In this document: positions 38,695 to 50,722 of the stretch, piece after piece
Layout: each line of letters opens with the position of its first letter
How positions within the stretch are numbered: the first letter of the stretch is position 1
Assembly (NCBI RefSeq): GCF_019097595.1
Contig: NC_080711.1
Location: 9,639,928-9,703,927, forward strand
Direction of reading: 5' to 3'
Length of the DNA: 64,000 nt
DNA from: Hemibagrus wyckioides
Lineage: Eukaryota; Chordata; Actinopteri; Siluriformes; Bagridae
The notes under the pieces: generated by a model
What the model was told of the DNA's origin: nothing
Seen by the model: only the letters and a program-made list of their open reading frames with translations
Database searches by the model: none
Made by a program: the position numbers and the translations under genes

Positions 38695-41600
38695 TTATTT
38701 CAGTATTGACCACTTGATCTGTTCTTTTGCCGTCTGTAACACCTGAAAAATAGAAAAAAGAAAAAAGAAAAAGTGACAGATAAGACTTTGCGCTTACATA
38801 CAATGTACTTGTAATTATCTGTTGAACATTAGTGAGTGAATTTTTTTTAATGTCAATATTTCAGCTTATATTTATTCAGGAAATCCATAATGTTTTTTTT
38901 TTTAGATTGTGGTTTTAAAAATAAAACTAAATTAAAGACAATGTAATGACAAACACGGATCTATAAAGGTGACGGACAAATGCATAAAATCCCTCAAGTG
39001 ATCAACCCAAAGGAATGACATATTCCTGCCACCAGGGGGCGCCTGGAGACCGCTATTAAACAACTACATTAACTATGAGTGTCGGAAAAAATGTACAACA
39101 GTTTTCCATACAGCACTTATGATCACATTTGCAGTATATACATCAGATTGAGATAGAAACCAACTATCAGTCAAATATTCAATATTTTTATGATTAAATA
39201 TATTTGCTGAGATGGTGAAATCATATCTCATTGTCCGAAAGGAGATGAAAAACAATGCTGACTACCGGGAAACGTATTTTGCTGGGGAAAATAATGAATG
39301 AATTTACTTAATTTGTCTGTGTGGAGTGTTGATTTGTATCCGACTAAACATAACATTTTTTGTGGGAAACACAGATTGTATGCAAGCCATTCTGTGTGCA
39401 CATACATGTGAATATGGAGCGAGTGTATGTTTTAGCGTGAATACACTTACATTAGTGGTGATAGCCAGTTTCTCAGTGATATGCTGCATAAATTATGGTT
39501 TTAGAGCAAGGTTAGTACAGGACAATTAACTCAGGAGGAAAAGACAAAGTATTGCTGCAATGTAAAAGTGGCAACATGCACCAGCAGAGACTGAGTTAAT
39601 CTGTTAATCTAAAAGTTCAACTTTTAAGACGTCAGCTCGCATGTGTAAAAAAAAACAAAAAAAAAAAACACAAGCATATAAAGCAATGTGTGGGTGAGGA
39701 TTTAGTTGGAAATTAGATGCAAAATTGACTGCACAAACACTTTAGCCTAGTAAGTATCAGTAATATGTGTTTCAGAAATATTCCTGCACCAGCCATTCAG
39801 TGTTCCATGGCTGGTGTATAGATGTGTGTGTGTGTGTGGCATGTAAGAGCTTTGGAATGTGTGTATGTTGTCTCACCTGAGCCACACTGTGTTCTGATAG
39901 CGGGTTGTCATCAGTCTGAAAGAGAAGCCAAGACTCAGATACTGAGGAAGAAACTAGAGCATATTCATACACAGGATACACAGGCAAGTGGAGATCCGAA
40001 GACAAGTGTGTTTGAACCAGTATTAAAAAAAAAATTGTGAACAAGAACTGTATTTTAGACTGTTATTAATTTGGCTGAACTTAAAGGAAAACTCCACCCT
40101 GAAACATTATGTTTATACTGAAAGATTTGTCATGTATACAATGCCAATTTACTGGTTGGTGATGTACTGTCGCAATTTCTGTAACAGGTCTTGGGTGACA
40201 ATTAGCTCAGTTATAATTATCAGTTATCTCAAATATAAGGGCTAACAACCAGATGTCACCTTTAACTTTTAAAAACAATAGAGCAAAAGCTTTTATTTTC
40301 AGCGATGACCAATGTCGTCTTAAATCCAGGGTAGAAGTAGTGGAAATAGGAAATGTTTAAATAAAAGATCAAGAAGAAAGTAGCTTTATGATGCAGGTTT
40401 GTCAGGGATACAAGAAGCCTAGTTAGTGATCTGTGATATACCGCTGTATGTGGGTAGTTAAAGGGCACTGTAGGTAATGGAAATTAAAAGAATGAAAAGA
40501 AAAAGAAATCCCAGAAAGTTTAAATGTTTAAGAAAAAAATAACAGAATTTCATTAAGAATAAGTAATGAGGATTACATATTAATTATAAAGCTTGTTATT
40601 CAAGTCGTTGTGGGTGGATTTTCTTTTAATTTCATCCGGTCAACACATTTATGAGAAACTGGAGAAACTGTCAAATTAGCAGGCTTCACATGCAAACTAA
40701 TCTCATCTTATGCAAATTACATAGACATGATCAAACTTCTAAGATATCAAGGAGGAAATCCAAGTAAAGGCAAACGCCATACAGACCAACAGTGACTACT
40801 GAGAACTATTAGGCCATTCCAGGCAATGACATATTGACTGGGTCAGGGTAGGTTTACAAAAACGTACATATACATGCTAGGGGTGTAACAACACACCGTG
40901 ACACGATGCGTTGCAAAACAAATGTGCAATCTCAACATTCTATTGATCCTGGATGTAATGCAATTGCACTGCTTAAACAATAGAGGTCCCAATATGCACA
41001 ACACAAAGAGAGTGAGTGAGCTATAGAGGGCTAATGCTGGTCACATGTTCATGGTTTTTATGGCAAGCCTGTGAGATTCCAGATGGGAAATATGTGAACT
41101 TGTGAAGTGATTGATGGTCTGATAGGTCCAGATTGCAATGACCAACAATCAGTGTATATATTGTATATACTTTATAAAGTCACATGACCACATTATACTG
41201 TCTTTAATGTTATTCAGTGTTTTCAAACACCACCATTCCCGCATTCCCATGATTTACAGCAGCAGAAATCAGGAATTTTAGCTCAATTTCTGCTACAGAG
41301 ATCATTAAGTATCAATAAAACACTTGAAAAATTTGAAAACATTTTTAAGATCTGGTGAACCTGTGGTATATTTTGTTTACCTCTGTTTTTTTTATTTATA
41401 AAAAGATGTACATTATTTTTTTATTATATAGAAACACTTCTCAATTTCCGAGAAGCGAACCAATCAGTTTTGTGAATGGAATAGAGTCGTGACCGGAGTG
41501 TATCATTACACCCCAACTACATACAAAGCCTTACACACTGCTGAAGTGTTGTTCCTGCTTCAGAAAGAGAACACACTTAACCACTCCATGCAGTTACCTG

Positions 41601-44600
41601 CCTATATTCTCTCTCCCTCCCCCTCCTGTTTCCTCCACTTCTCTCTCTTAACTGTGAGAAGGAGGTAGAGAGGAAGAGTGTCTTTTCTTAAAAAGGCTGG
41701 CTCTTCTGTGCCTGGGCCTCCATGTTACCCGTGATGTAATCGAACAGGACAAAGCCAAAGGCTTGCTCTGACACAAACTGACAAGGTAGAGGAGTATAGA
41801 TATCACTATGTGAAACAGTGTGAGTGCATACAACATTCGCTATATATTATTTTTTTAATGTTATCAATAACACAAGCAAGGAGATAATCAGTGTAGCCTA
41901 AAAGGCATACAGCAAAATCACTAGTCTTTTTCACTAGTCTGCCACATTCCCTTTAACAAGAGCTGACCGAATATCTACTAAACCAAAATCCCATGAAGAC
42001 CCCTGGACCAAGAAGTCCACCTTGTAAAAAACAGATTCACCAAATAGAAGCAGACAGCAAGAGCTCAGTATGATTTGTTCACGCCTGCCATTATGCCACG
42101 TAGAGCCTGCAGCGGCCATGTTGACTTTTGCTCGTTAAATGTGTTTGCTTTCCTCACGGTGTTAGTGCTCTTACCCTGTAGTTGACCTTCTCAACTACCT
42201 GCTGCGGGTCGCTCTCCAGGATCACCCTGTCAACCAAGACCAGCAAACAATCAGGAGCCAGGTATGAGAAAAGAACACACTGAATTACTGTCTCTTAGTG
42301 AATGTTTACTGTGATTGTGTGGCTACATATTGCAATAGTCAAACGTCAGTACAAGTGTGTGTGTGAGATATTAATTTCTTCAAAATAATTAAGTGCACCA
42401 ATTAAGTGCTATTATTTGCTACAATCCCAAAGAAAGCCCATCTGAGATTCAGTATCTGTACTAAAAAGTTTACATTAATAATTAAACAAATAAAAGAATA
42501 AAATTAACCCGTCCTGGTACGCTGTCTGTCTTTATACAATAAAGTTCTCACCCTCCATCTATGATCTCATCCACCACCAGAAAAGCTCCATCCAAATTAT
42601 CCAGCAGACATCGTTTCTCCACGTTTTTCCTAAATGAAAGAGCAGATTAATTATATAATAATACAATCATGTATTATTTTAATGTAAGATATCAGGCTTT
42701 TCCTTTTGCTTATAAATTATTATTATTCCCCCGTTTTATTTATTTATTTTTCCTTTTCCTCATGTTGGAGTTTTGCTACGTATAAACTGTTAAATTCAAT
42801 TAAATTCAGACTGTTTTTGTAGAAATGCATTGACCATGTTAATATCTTTCAGCACAAAATAAACTTCTTGTCTAGACGGATGTTTATATTGTTTAACACT
42901 GACAAATATTTTCTCTTTGCCGCAAATGTATGCGACACATTCTCAAGTTCAGAAAGTTCCAAAAATGGTAATTATAAAGTGACTTTATATTTGAATCATT
43001 TTTTGGAGTAAACTAGAGGTTTGGCATGGCAGGAGCATCCTACTTATAACAGTTTTTCATAAATACAAACAGTTCCTTGTTGTAGATTTTGGATATAAAT
43101 ATATTTAAAGTGAATAGTGTCATTAATGTGAACAAACCTCAGGATCAGATTTAGAGACTCAAACAAACAGTTCAACACTGCCATCAGCATCAGCTGTGGA
43201 AAATGAGAGAGTTTTAGTGTATATAAAGGCAAGGATTCGTTAAACTTGTGATTGCTACGTGGATCAAATGTAACATCTTTAAAAAAGATTTTCATTTATA
43301 TTATAAATATATTCATGACCTAAAAGATCCATTATGATGTCCAACACTTCATCCAGGGTACATGAGAATACACAGAGTACTCGTGTTGTACAGAAAAGCT
43401 CACCTCATTCTCCTGTGCACTGCCAACAACGTAGAAGAACAGGTCTATGCTGCTCTTGTACACTATAGTCATGCCCTCCAGGAAGGCTATTTCATCTGAA
43501 AAAAATCATAAGGAGAAAAGTAGCTCAGCCGTTATTCAGTAACATTTGATAATTACACAGGACTATTTGAGACCACATACACTCAGACACACACACACAG
43601 TTCATGCCTGGGGACTGACATCAAATAAAGGTTTCAAACTCGATAAGTAACAACCCACTGAAACGGTGTCAGTGAGTCACTATTCAATTTCATTTCTTTT
43701 AGAAATAAAGGAGTAGTATACATATGGGTCATGCATTATAACCATGACATAAGGGTTTAAAATAAGGGTGGGAACAACGGAGTGTGTTAGCGGTACAATA
43801 TCCCACAGTATCACCCCATGGGCCAGAGGGAAATTTTCTATTGTATGTGTTTCATTCATAAGCCAGACAGAAACAGCTGAGAATGGATGAAACTGTTGTT
43901 CCTGCCCTGTTGTTTAAATGTAAACTGAGATACAGGTGTGAAAGGGACACTGTGTGGTTTCTAATGACAATGAGACTATGTAAAAATCTAAGAAAAATTT
44001 ATACTGGGGTTAATCAGTAAACTAAAAGAAAGTGTCTAACAGTGTAAATGTTTTAGATAGGGAAAGTGCAGAATAATATGTCAGAATTTAACTCTATAAT
44101 TGCCTATTGAACATTCCTTTGTCCCTCTGGGGAAAATCTTAAATGGTTCTATGTAGGATCACCCACAGGACCTCGAATTTTAAAATTGAATTGCTCTTCA
44201 TGTTACTCCATCATACTTGAAGAAAATTTGTTTAAGTAGATATAATCTTTATTATTTAAGGTGCCGTATCAGAAGAATGACACCAAATAGTTTCTAAACT
44301 GGAAAATTGCCATGTAGCTCATTATACCTTTACTTACTACATCATTATTTACTTACTCTAAATTCTAAGTGCTCTTAAACTGAACTGATGGTTTATACTG
44401 TCAATATTACCTTTTTCACTTACACACATTGTCAAACACAAACAGAAACCTGAAAAACCTACTGTCTGCTTTATGTGTTTTGTTGAAGACGTTCTTCTCG
44501 AAATTTTTCTGCTCCTTTATAGAGGGATACAGCTCTGTGTCGTAGTACTGAAACCACAAAATAGTCCAGTGTAAATAGCATGCTTTACACACACACAAAA

Positions 44601-46335
44601 CACAAAATAATCCAATTAAAAGCAAATCAAATAATAATCCTATTTATTTTGCCACCCAATGTTAGTCTTTAATAGTAACATTGCTCATTGGGTGGAGTAT
44701 GTCTGGTGTGATCAGCCTCATGTGATTAAGCCTCACACGTGATACCATTGTAGTTAAGGTGAGGCTTAAGGGTGTGTTTATATTCATTTTTCTTTAGTCT
44801 ATCATCGGAAACAGGACTGTATCAGAGCTGGGTTGATCGGTGCAAAATAGTAAAATGTTTTTTACAACTAATTACTTCAACTGGAAAAGGTAAAGCTGTG
44901 AACAATAAGAATAAAAGATGGGTAGTTCACCTTGGAAAGAAGTCGGTTTCCGTCATTATCCAAGATAAAGACTGCCTTCACTGTGTACAACGAAGGTTCC
45001 TGTGTATAAAAAAATATCTTTATTAAACAATTTTCCACAGGGTTTTTGTACGATATGTTTTAGTACATAATATCCGGAAACACCAATCAATACAGAACAT
45101 GAACAAGCTTAAAGAACATGAGGTTATAGAAGCAAGCAGGTGTTGCTGGTACAGAGCACTTCTTCTTTTTTTTCCCCTCCTCGTTCATTTTGCAAAATCT
45201 CTTCAGACCAAAGTTCTGTTATGCACTGACTGCCACTGATCCAGAGTCAGAGTGTACCACAGAACTTGGGCCTGGAGGACTGATGTTGGAGAAATGCTGG
45301 CTGCAGGGAAACTGAGCATGTCAATTTTTACTGTAAGAGATTCAGTTAATGTCATGATTAAGTTACGTTCAAGAGTAGACAAAAAGTGAAGAAAAAGAGG
45401 CTCTACAGTAAGATATTATATATTATATGATATGAATATTAGATGTAGCATGTGGATCTGTGTACGCTTTCACACTGGCTTGGCTTGAAAATGCATATTT
45501 ATTTCTCAAAAGTTTATTGCAGCTGTGGTTGGATGCAAGTGTGTAAAAAAAAAACATAAGAATAATCATAGTGGCTGTGCGTGAATATGGACCTGTTGGC
45601 TAAACCTTTAAGGGTCAACTACTGCAAAAGGGACTAAAATGAGCAAGGGAATCGTTTCCCAGCTCTGAAAAGACACGCTGAAGAGATCCACCTGTGGAAT
45701 GAATTAGACTGCTGTGCTGAGGCGCTTCATAACAGAGGACGTGGCACCCGCATCCCACCAGGCAGTGCGCACACAGCGCAACTCCAACTCCACACTACTG
45801 CCGCACACAACTTTATACAACTGGTAATCAAGCACAGCATCAGACAAAAACAAGGCATTGCACCCCGATCACAATACTGATTACCTGCATTTATAGATAC
45901 TGTAGTGTCAGTATACTTCAGTCTTACTACTGATACATTTTTGTTGCCATATTCGGAGAAGTAACATCTGTTACCATCGCCTGCTGAAAATCCACGCATT
46001 TTCGGTGCGAAGTGTCACGGCACTGCGTGTATTTTAATTTCCCAAAGCATGTCTTTCCGACTGATATTAATTTCTAAAAAAAAAAACTCCTCATATGTCT
46101 AACTGTGTCATAAAACAATCTACAGGTCTTTAAAATACTCGTGTTAGCACGATGGCTTTTTTTTCTTCTTTTAATCACATCAAGATCTAATGCGTGCTGT
46201 TGGGACAATCTATGCCAACATGATCATTTATCAAGGCTAATCAACAGGTGGTTTCTTTCACCACAACGCTGAGCATAAATATTTTCTAAATGAAAAGGAA
46301 AATCTTAGATAGCCTACCAGAGCCACGGAGTCCAT
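38695..46335 (-). CDS. copz2: Coatomer subunit zeta-2 (COPI coat), nine coding exons
   Basis: Zeta subunit of the COPI coat, the small adaptor-like chain of the F-subcomplex acting in Golgi-to-ER and intra-Golgi vesicle transport. Coding exons in transcript order: 46318-46335, 44931-44999, 44463-44547, 43404-43495, 43138-43193, 42552-42629, 42175-42226, 39877-39915, 38695-38742. All introns are GT-AG and all phases join, giving 537 nt or 178 residues plus TAA. The protein begins MDSVAL, then [77 protein letters not shown] and [11 protein letters not shown], and ends [10 protein letters not shown]. These are the family signatures across the whole longin-like domain. The start is short and COPZ1-like, unlike the long N-terminus of human COPZ2. 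The zeta-2 name rests on the nfe2l1/cbx1 neighbours and the miR-152-type hairpin in intron 1. A minus-strand ATTAAA at 38550-38555 may be the poly(A) signal. Gene identity is very sure; paralogue name fairly sure. Confidence 0.95.
40877..41517. mobile_element. Non-autonomous DNA transposon in copz2 intron 7
   Basis: The ends are imperfect inverted repeats: gggtgtaacaacacaccgtg at the left, and on the opposite strand ggggtgtaatgatacact at the right. The interior is non-coding. These ends resemble a fish hAT-like group, but the target duplication was not resolved. Confidence 0.5.
45200..45277 (-). ncRNA. mir152: miR-148/152 family precursor (mir-152) in copz2 intron 1
   Basis: On the minus strand a hairpin of about 75 nt has a 3p arm at 45208-45229 that starts with the miR-148/152 seed TCAGTGCA and continues TAACAGAACTTTGG. 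The 5p arm at 45245-45267 starts AAGTTCTGTGGTACACTC, as in miR-148/152-5p. The two arms pair almost throughout, with a mismatch and a G-U pair near the base. It lies in intron 1 of copz2 in the same direction, the known position of MIR152 in COPZ2, so it is probably processed from the copz2 transcript. Compared with the mammalian miR-152-3p that I know, position 10 is A instead of G, and the 3' end has one more T. The seed is intact, so targets of the miR-148/152 family should be shared. Confidence 0.93.
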
Positions 46336-46640
46336 GGTGGTGTTTAGTGTTGACGTGGACAGCTTTGAGCTGTCACTACTGGAGCGCTCGTAAAAACCTC
46401 TGACTCATATGGGGGTGGAGCAAATCCGCTAAGAAGGCTAAATCCAGCCTTACGCACTTCACTACTAAATAGTATGCTCTAATAGATACTACACTGTGTG
46501 TGGTGACGTTTAGTACGGAAGTGCGCGGGGCTAAAGCTAGCGAGTTAAACGGAAGCGAACCTGTGTTCTATTCGCCTCCATTTTGGATCTCAGCTCCGTT
46601 TCAATATGGTTGCGTATCACTCGATATCTGAAACGGAATG
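46336..46640 (-). promoter_or_regulatory. Probable copz2 promoter and 5' UTR
   Basis: This stretch directly upstream of the copz2 start codon is richer in CpG than its surroundings. It carries two ETS-like CGGAAG cores (about 46515 and 46551) and a YY1-like CCATTTTGG near 46579. No TATA box is evident, which fits a housekeeping promoter. The transcription start was not resolved. Confidence 0.55.
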
Positions 46641-47089
46641 GCTGCAGTTGCACGGTACTGGAGCTCAACCTACTTGAGGCCTGGGGTTTATTCACGTCTT
46701 CGATTCGTGTATACTTTTTCTGACTCTGTTACCATATTAGCTTTTTTTTTTTTTACTTAAAATATCGCACTGAACTCAGTGCTTGGCAAATGTAGGGTGC
46801 TTTAAAAAACACGCCAGTGTATCTGCGCAATTTTATATTACCCTATTTAAAATAGTTATAGTTACTGGTTTACGCTTTAGATGTCTACATCTGCAAACAC
46901 TGTAAATTCGTAAGTGTACAAAAAAAAAGAGACCATGGATTGTGCATTGACTACAGAACTCACACATGCAGAAAATCAACCCAGCCTCATCGACTTTTCC
47001 AGATAGGGGCCAAGGTGCTTGTAATCCCTCCTGCAGCAAACCACAGGAGACTCGGGCAAACCCACTCATTCACTATTTAGATCATTTCG

Positions 47090-47200
47090 AGCTGGCAATC
47101 AGACGGACACACATCTTTGAATTGTGGGAGGAAACCGTAGTACCCAGAGGAAACCCCGGAAGCGTGGGGAGAATATGCATACTATGTGCATACCCTTTAA
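47090..47200 (+). repeat. Fragment of a common teleost LINE
   Basis: Contains gaattgtgggaggaaaccgt, then gtacccagaggaaaccc and ggggagaatatgcat, a very widespread fish repeat core. It is short and non-coding. Confidence 0.6.
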
Positions 47201-48099
47201 ATGTGAGGCAAATGTGTTAACCAATAAGCTATTGCTTGCAATTAGCCAGATGTGAAGTGGCCATGCTCTGTAGCTTTCATCACCTGTTCATACAGCAGTC
47301 TTAGGAAGATTTACTACTTTACTTACAGTATAACTCAACAATAACTTTTATCACTTCCAAATTAACAAAGAGAACAGGATAGCCTACCAGTACTTAAAGG
47401 CATATCATTATTTTAGATCAAGTGGAACACCTCCAACAGGATCCCAAATGCCACAGCGATGTATCCTCCTCTCACAAAGAGTGGAGCTTGCCCAACAGAC
47501 ACAAGGCTTTTCTAACAAAGGCAGAGCAATACCACATTACATTGAGGTAGGATTGGATGCTTGTGCCCTGAAGAACGCCCTGAAGAACTCTCTTTATGTG
47601 CTTCTGCAGAGTAGCAATATAAAAATGGTCTATAAAAATACCTTTTTACTAGTCATCACTTTAGTAAAATGAGTGGGAGTACTGCATGCTCTTATACAAA
47701 ACTCACCATGCATTCATGGGTGGCCAGATGACTCAGAATGACCTTGTGGCTGAAATCCTACTGTAGTGCAAATTGCATTACCCAATTTTGTAAATAAACA
47801 ATTGGCTTTGCAGCATTCCATGAAAGAGTCCATAAAACACTGGTGTACACCACTGTACTTGACTGTCCAGAAAGACTGTACTGCTGCTATTAGGCCATAC
47901 ACTTTTTTAGGGATCTCTGAGAATAACGTGTTTCCAGAGGCAGGAGGAAGTGTGGTGTTCATCTCTGAACACTTTTCTAGTTGGTCCTAAGGGTGTCAGT
48001 TCCTCATGACATTGTGGCATATGTTTTCCAGGTGATTCATACACAGGGGGTGTGAAATAAAACATTAGTTATATCTGTAAGTGTAGTTACACCTCAGCA

Positions 48100-48200
48100 G
48101 GCGAATTGGGTGTATTCCTGCCTCACACCCAGTGTTTCAGGGATAGGCTCTAAGTGCACCACAAGCCTGATCAGGATAAAGTGGTTACTGAAAGTGAGTG
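48100..48200 (+). repeat. 3' tail of a fish LINE
   Basis: Contains tgtattcctgcctcacaccc, then ggataggctctaagtgcacc and gatcaggataaagtggtt, the usual 3' end of a fish non-LTR element. A similar but more decayed tail lies at about 53990-54155 in nfe2l1 intron 2. Confidence 0.65.
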
Positions 48201-48262
48201 TAAAATGAAAAAAACCCTGTAGACTGTTTTATTTTTCCCACTGAAGGAGGTATGGTAAAACA

Positions 48263-48797
48263 TACACTATATAGCCAAAAGTTTTGGGACATCTGCCTTT
48301 ACATGCACTTGAATTTAATATGGAGTTGGCCCTTTGCAGCTATAACAGCTTCAAATCTCCTGGGAAGGCTTTCCACAATGTTTAGGAGTGTGTTTATGGG
48401 AATTTTTGAACATTCCTCTAGAAGCGCATTCGTGAGGTCAGGCACTGATGTCGGACAAAAAAAAGCCTGGCTCGCAGTCTCCACTCTAATTCATCCCAAA
48501 GGTGTTCTATCAGGTTGAGGTCAGGACTCTGTGCAGGCCAGTCAAGTTCCTCCACACCAAACTCGCTTATCCATGTGTTTATAAACCTTGCTTTGTGCAC
48601 TGGTGTACAGTCATGTTGGAACAGAAAGGGGTCATCCCCAAACTGTTCCCAAAAAGTTTGGAGCATGAAATTGTCCAAAATGTCTGAAGCATTAAGAGTT
48701 CCTTTCACTGGTATTAAGGGGCCAAGCCCAACCCCTGAAAAACAATACCTGAATTCAATGATCTGGAGGGGTGTCCCAAAACTTTTGCCAATATAAG
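48263..48797 (-). pseudogene. Internally deleted Tc1-like transposon with transposase C-terminus
   Basis: Inverted ends at 48270-48291 and 48772-48793 agree at 20 of 22 positions (core GCAAAAGTTTTGGGACA). On the minus strand the interior keeps the C-terminal part of a Tc1 transposase: DDPFLFQHD, HKARFINTW and SPDLNLIEHLWDELEWRLRA. These hold the second aspartate and the final glutamate of the DDE triad. The N-terminal half with the first aspartate is missing, so it is inactive. Confidence 0.85.
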
Positions 48798-49170
48798 AAT
48801 ACAAAAAGTTATATACAAGTTATTACCATGATTCTGTAAGAAGCTGGCAATAGTAAAAAAAAAAAAAAAAAAAAAAAAGTTGGGGGTTTTTTTTAGTCAC
48901 CTGTCAGTGGTGTAAATGAGCCACGGCTGTAACACATGCCAGACAGACTAACAGTCACGAGTTGTTATTGCATAATATCGGTCGGTATCATTTATTCGGC
49001 CAAATGTGCTTAAAAGTGGGCGCAGTACTAATCGGAGCAGATTTTTATTTTGCCTTTTAAAGAAAAAATCCAAACGATGCTGTTTATTTCCGGGTGTGAA
49101 GCAAACGCAACACTGGTCTGTCCAACAGGAGGGGAAAAACGATTCTGTTGTGGCGTGGAGCTGGGAGGGA

Positions 49171-49303
49171 TGATTACTGAGCAGCTTCTCCAGTACATAA
49201 ATACACACCCCCTGTTACTGAGCGCAACAATAAAGCCAAGGCGCCGGTAGGAAGAGGAAAAATCTGCCCTAACTTCTGATAGCTGAATCGTCTGTTTGGC
49301 GAG
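49171..49303 (+). promoter_or_regulatory. Probable nfe2l1 core promoter and non-coding first exon
   Basis: A TATA-like CATAAATA at 49196-49203 predicts a start near 49228. A donor GAG|gtaagg at 49303/49304 would close a short untranslated exon that splices to the acceptor aaag|GGCC at 50718/50719, just before the nfe2l1 ATG. A site at 49171-49183 matches the Maf recognition element TGCTGASTCAGCA at 10 of 13 positions when read on the minus strand. Exon and start are inferred from signals only. Confidence 0.5.
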
Positions 49304-49740
49304 GTAAGGAGAGCAGATTTATTAATCGTATGAATCTCGGTTAGTTTCTAATGTTCAGATTTCGGGAAGCTCCTATAGCGCGTGACTCACGCAATACAAA
49401 CCGGCGGAAAGCTGAAAAGTTCAAGTTTATTAACAGTTTTAAAAGCACGTTTTAGTCCAACAATTTTAGGACGGAAGCTGTTGTATCATGAGACTAACCT
49501 ACTCAAGGCATTGTTCTAGCTATGTGTTTAAATACTAAATGCTTTTTTCAGTCATTAATTCAAATTATTTTGTAGAAGACATTGCTTTATAGAGTCTTCG
49601 GTTAGCAGAAAACATGTTGCAACAGTTTTTTTTCTCATCCCAGATTATCTCTTTGTAACGTTTCTTAGTTACGAAAGAAAAGTTTGGGTTGAGTAACTGG
49701 AGAGACACACCAAGCCCAAACTGCCAGCTTTATTTCCCGG

Positions 49741-49830
49741 GAAGCGTTCAGGTTACGTCACGCGCTGAAACTCAACCGCCGATAGAGATAAACAAAGAGG
49801 AGGTCAACGCGACACGCCATGTGTCTTAAT
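49741..49830 (+). promoter_or_regulatory. CpG-rich patch with a CRE-like site in nfe2l1 intron 1
   Basis: TTACGTCA at 49753-49760 matches ATF/CREB-C/EBP composite sites. It sits in a CpG-richer stretch about 1 kb before the coding start. It could be an alternative promoter or an intronic enhancer. Confidence 0.35.
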
Positions 49831-50179
49831 AACTCCTCTTCCCTGGCCTTAGAGTGTTGTTTTTGTGTGCACAAGTTCAAGAACACTGCTTTTATCTTTT
49901 ATCTGTTAAGTCTTTCTGGCAGTTTCGAGACACACCACGAGCTGGAAGCGTTCCCATAAGGAAATATAATGACCTTATATGGAGTCCAGTGATGTCATTT
50001 GCATTGGGATTTTAATTATATGCCTTTATTGGCTTTGTCACGTATATGGCACATTATTTAAAGTAATCTATTTTGTTGAAATAAATGGAATGCATATTTA
50101 TACTAGATGTTTAACATTGTGTGAGTTAGGATATTTTGTGTGGTGGTTGAATTTCAGTAAAAAGTATAACTTGTGATAG

Positions 50180-50340
50180 GTGATAGCATTGCAGCCTCAT
50201 ACCTCCAGGGTTCCCTGATCAGTCCTATGCTCGAGATACCCTCTGTATGGAATGCTGCCTCTTAAAAACATGCCAGTAGGTGGATTGGTGACTTTTAATT
50301 GCCCCAGGTATAAATGGGTGTGTGAATAGGTTTGTGCCAA
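50180..50340 (+). repeat. Decayed LINE fragment in nfe2l1 intron 1
   Basis: Segments such as gtaggtggattggtgacttt and aattgccccaggtataaatg resemble a widespread fish LINE region. It has no coding capacity. Confidence 0.45.
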
Positions 50341-50722
50341 AATGGATTCCCATTAAGTAAAACTGAGCAAACAGTACCTTGACCTAGGCTTATGTAAACT
50401 TTACATATGTATCCATATACCATATTCATAAATTGCATGTGTTAACAAAAAGAATTACCTTAAATTTATGATCTGTATGGCGTCCCATTGTTCCCTGAAT
50501 AGTATGTGCACAAAGTGACATCTCAGTTTGCTATGTTATTTGTCAAAGCAGAAAAAAACGGTGGTAGATTTACAATGAACTCTGCTTATCATAACATTCT
50601 TACTTTTAGAACTCACTGAGATGCATCGCATTCTGTAAAACAGGTTTGCTTATTGAAATCCACTACTGCATCTGCCATACCGCTGATAAAGATCCCTCCC
50701 CACTTTCTTTTTTCAAAGGGCC

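Larger units (their letters stand above)
46641..49170. other. Intergenic region between copz2 and nfe2l1
   Basis: About 2.5 kb between the divergent promoters. It is mainly filled with repeat fragments, including those listed separately at 47090, 48100 and 48263, and a 24-base A run at 48855-48878. No gene seen. Confidence 0.6.
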
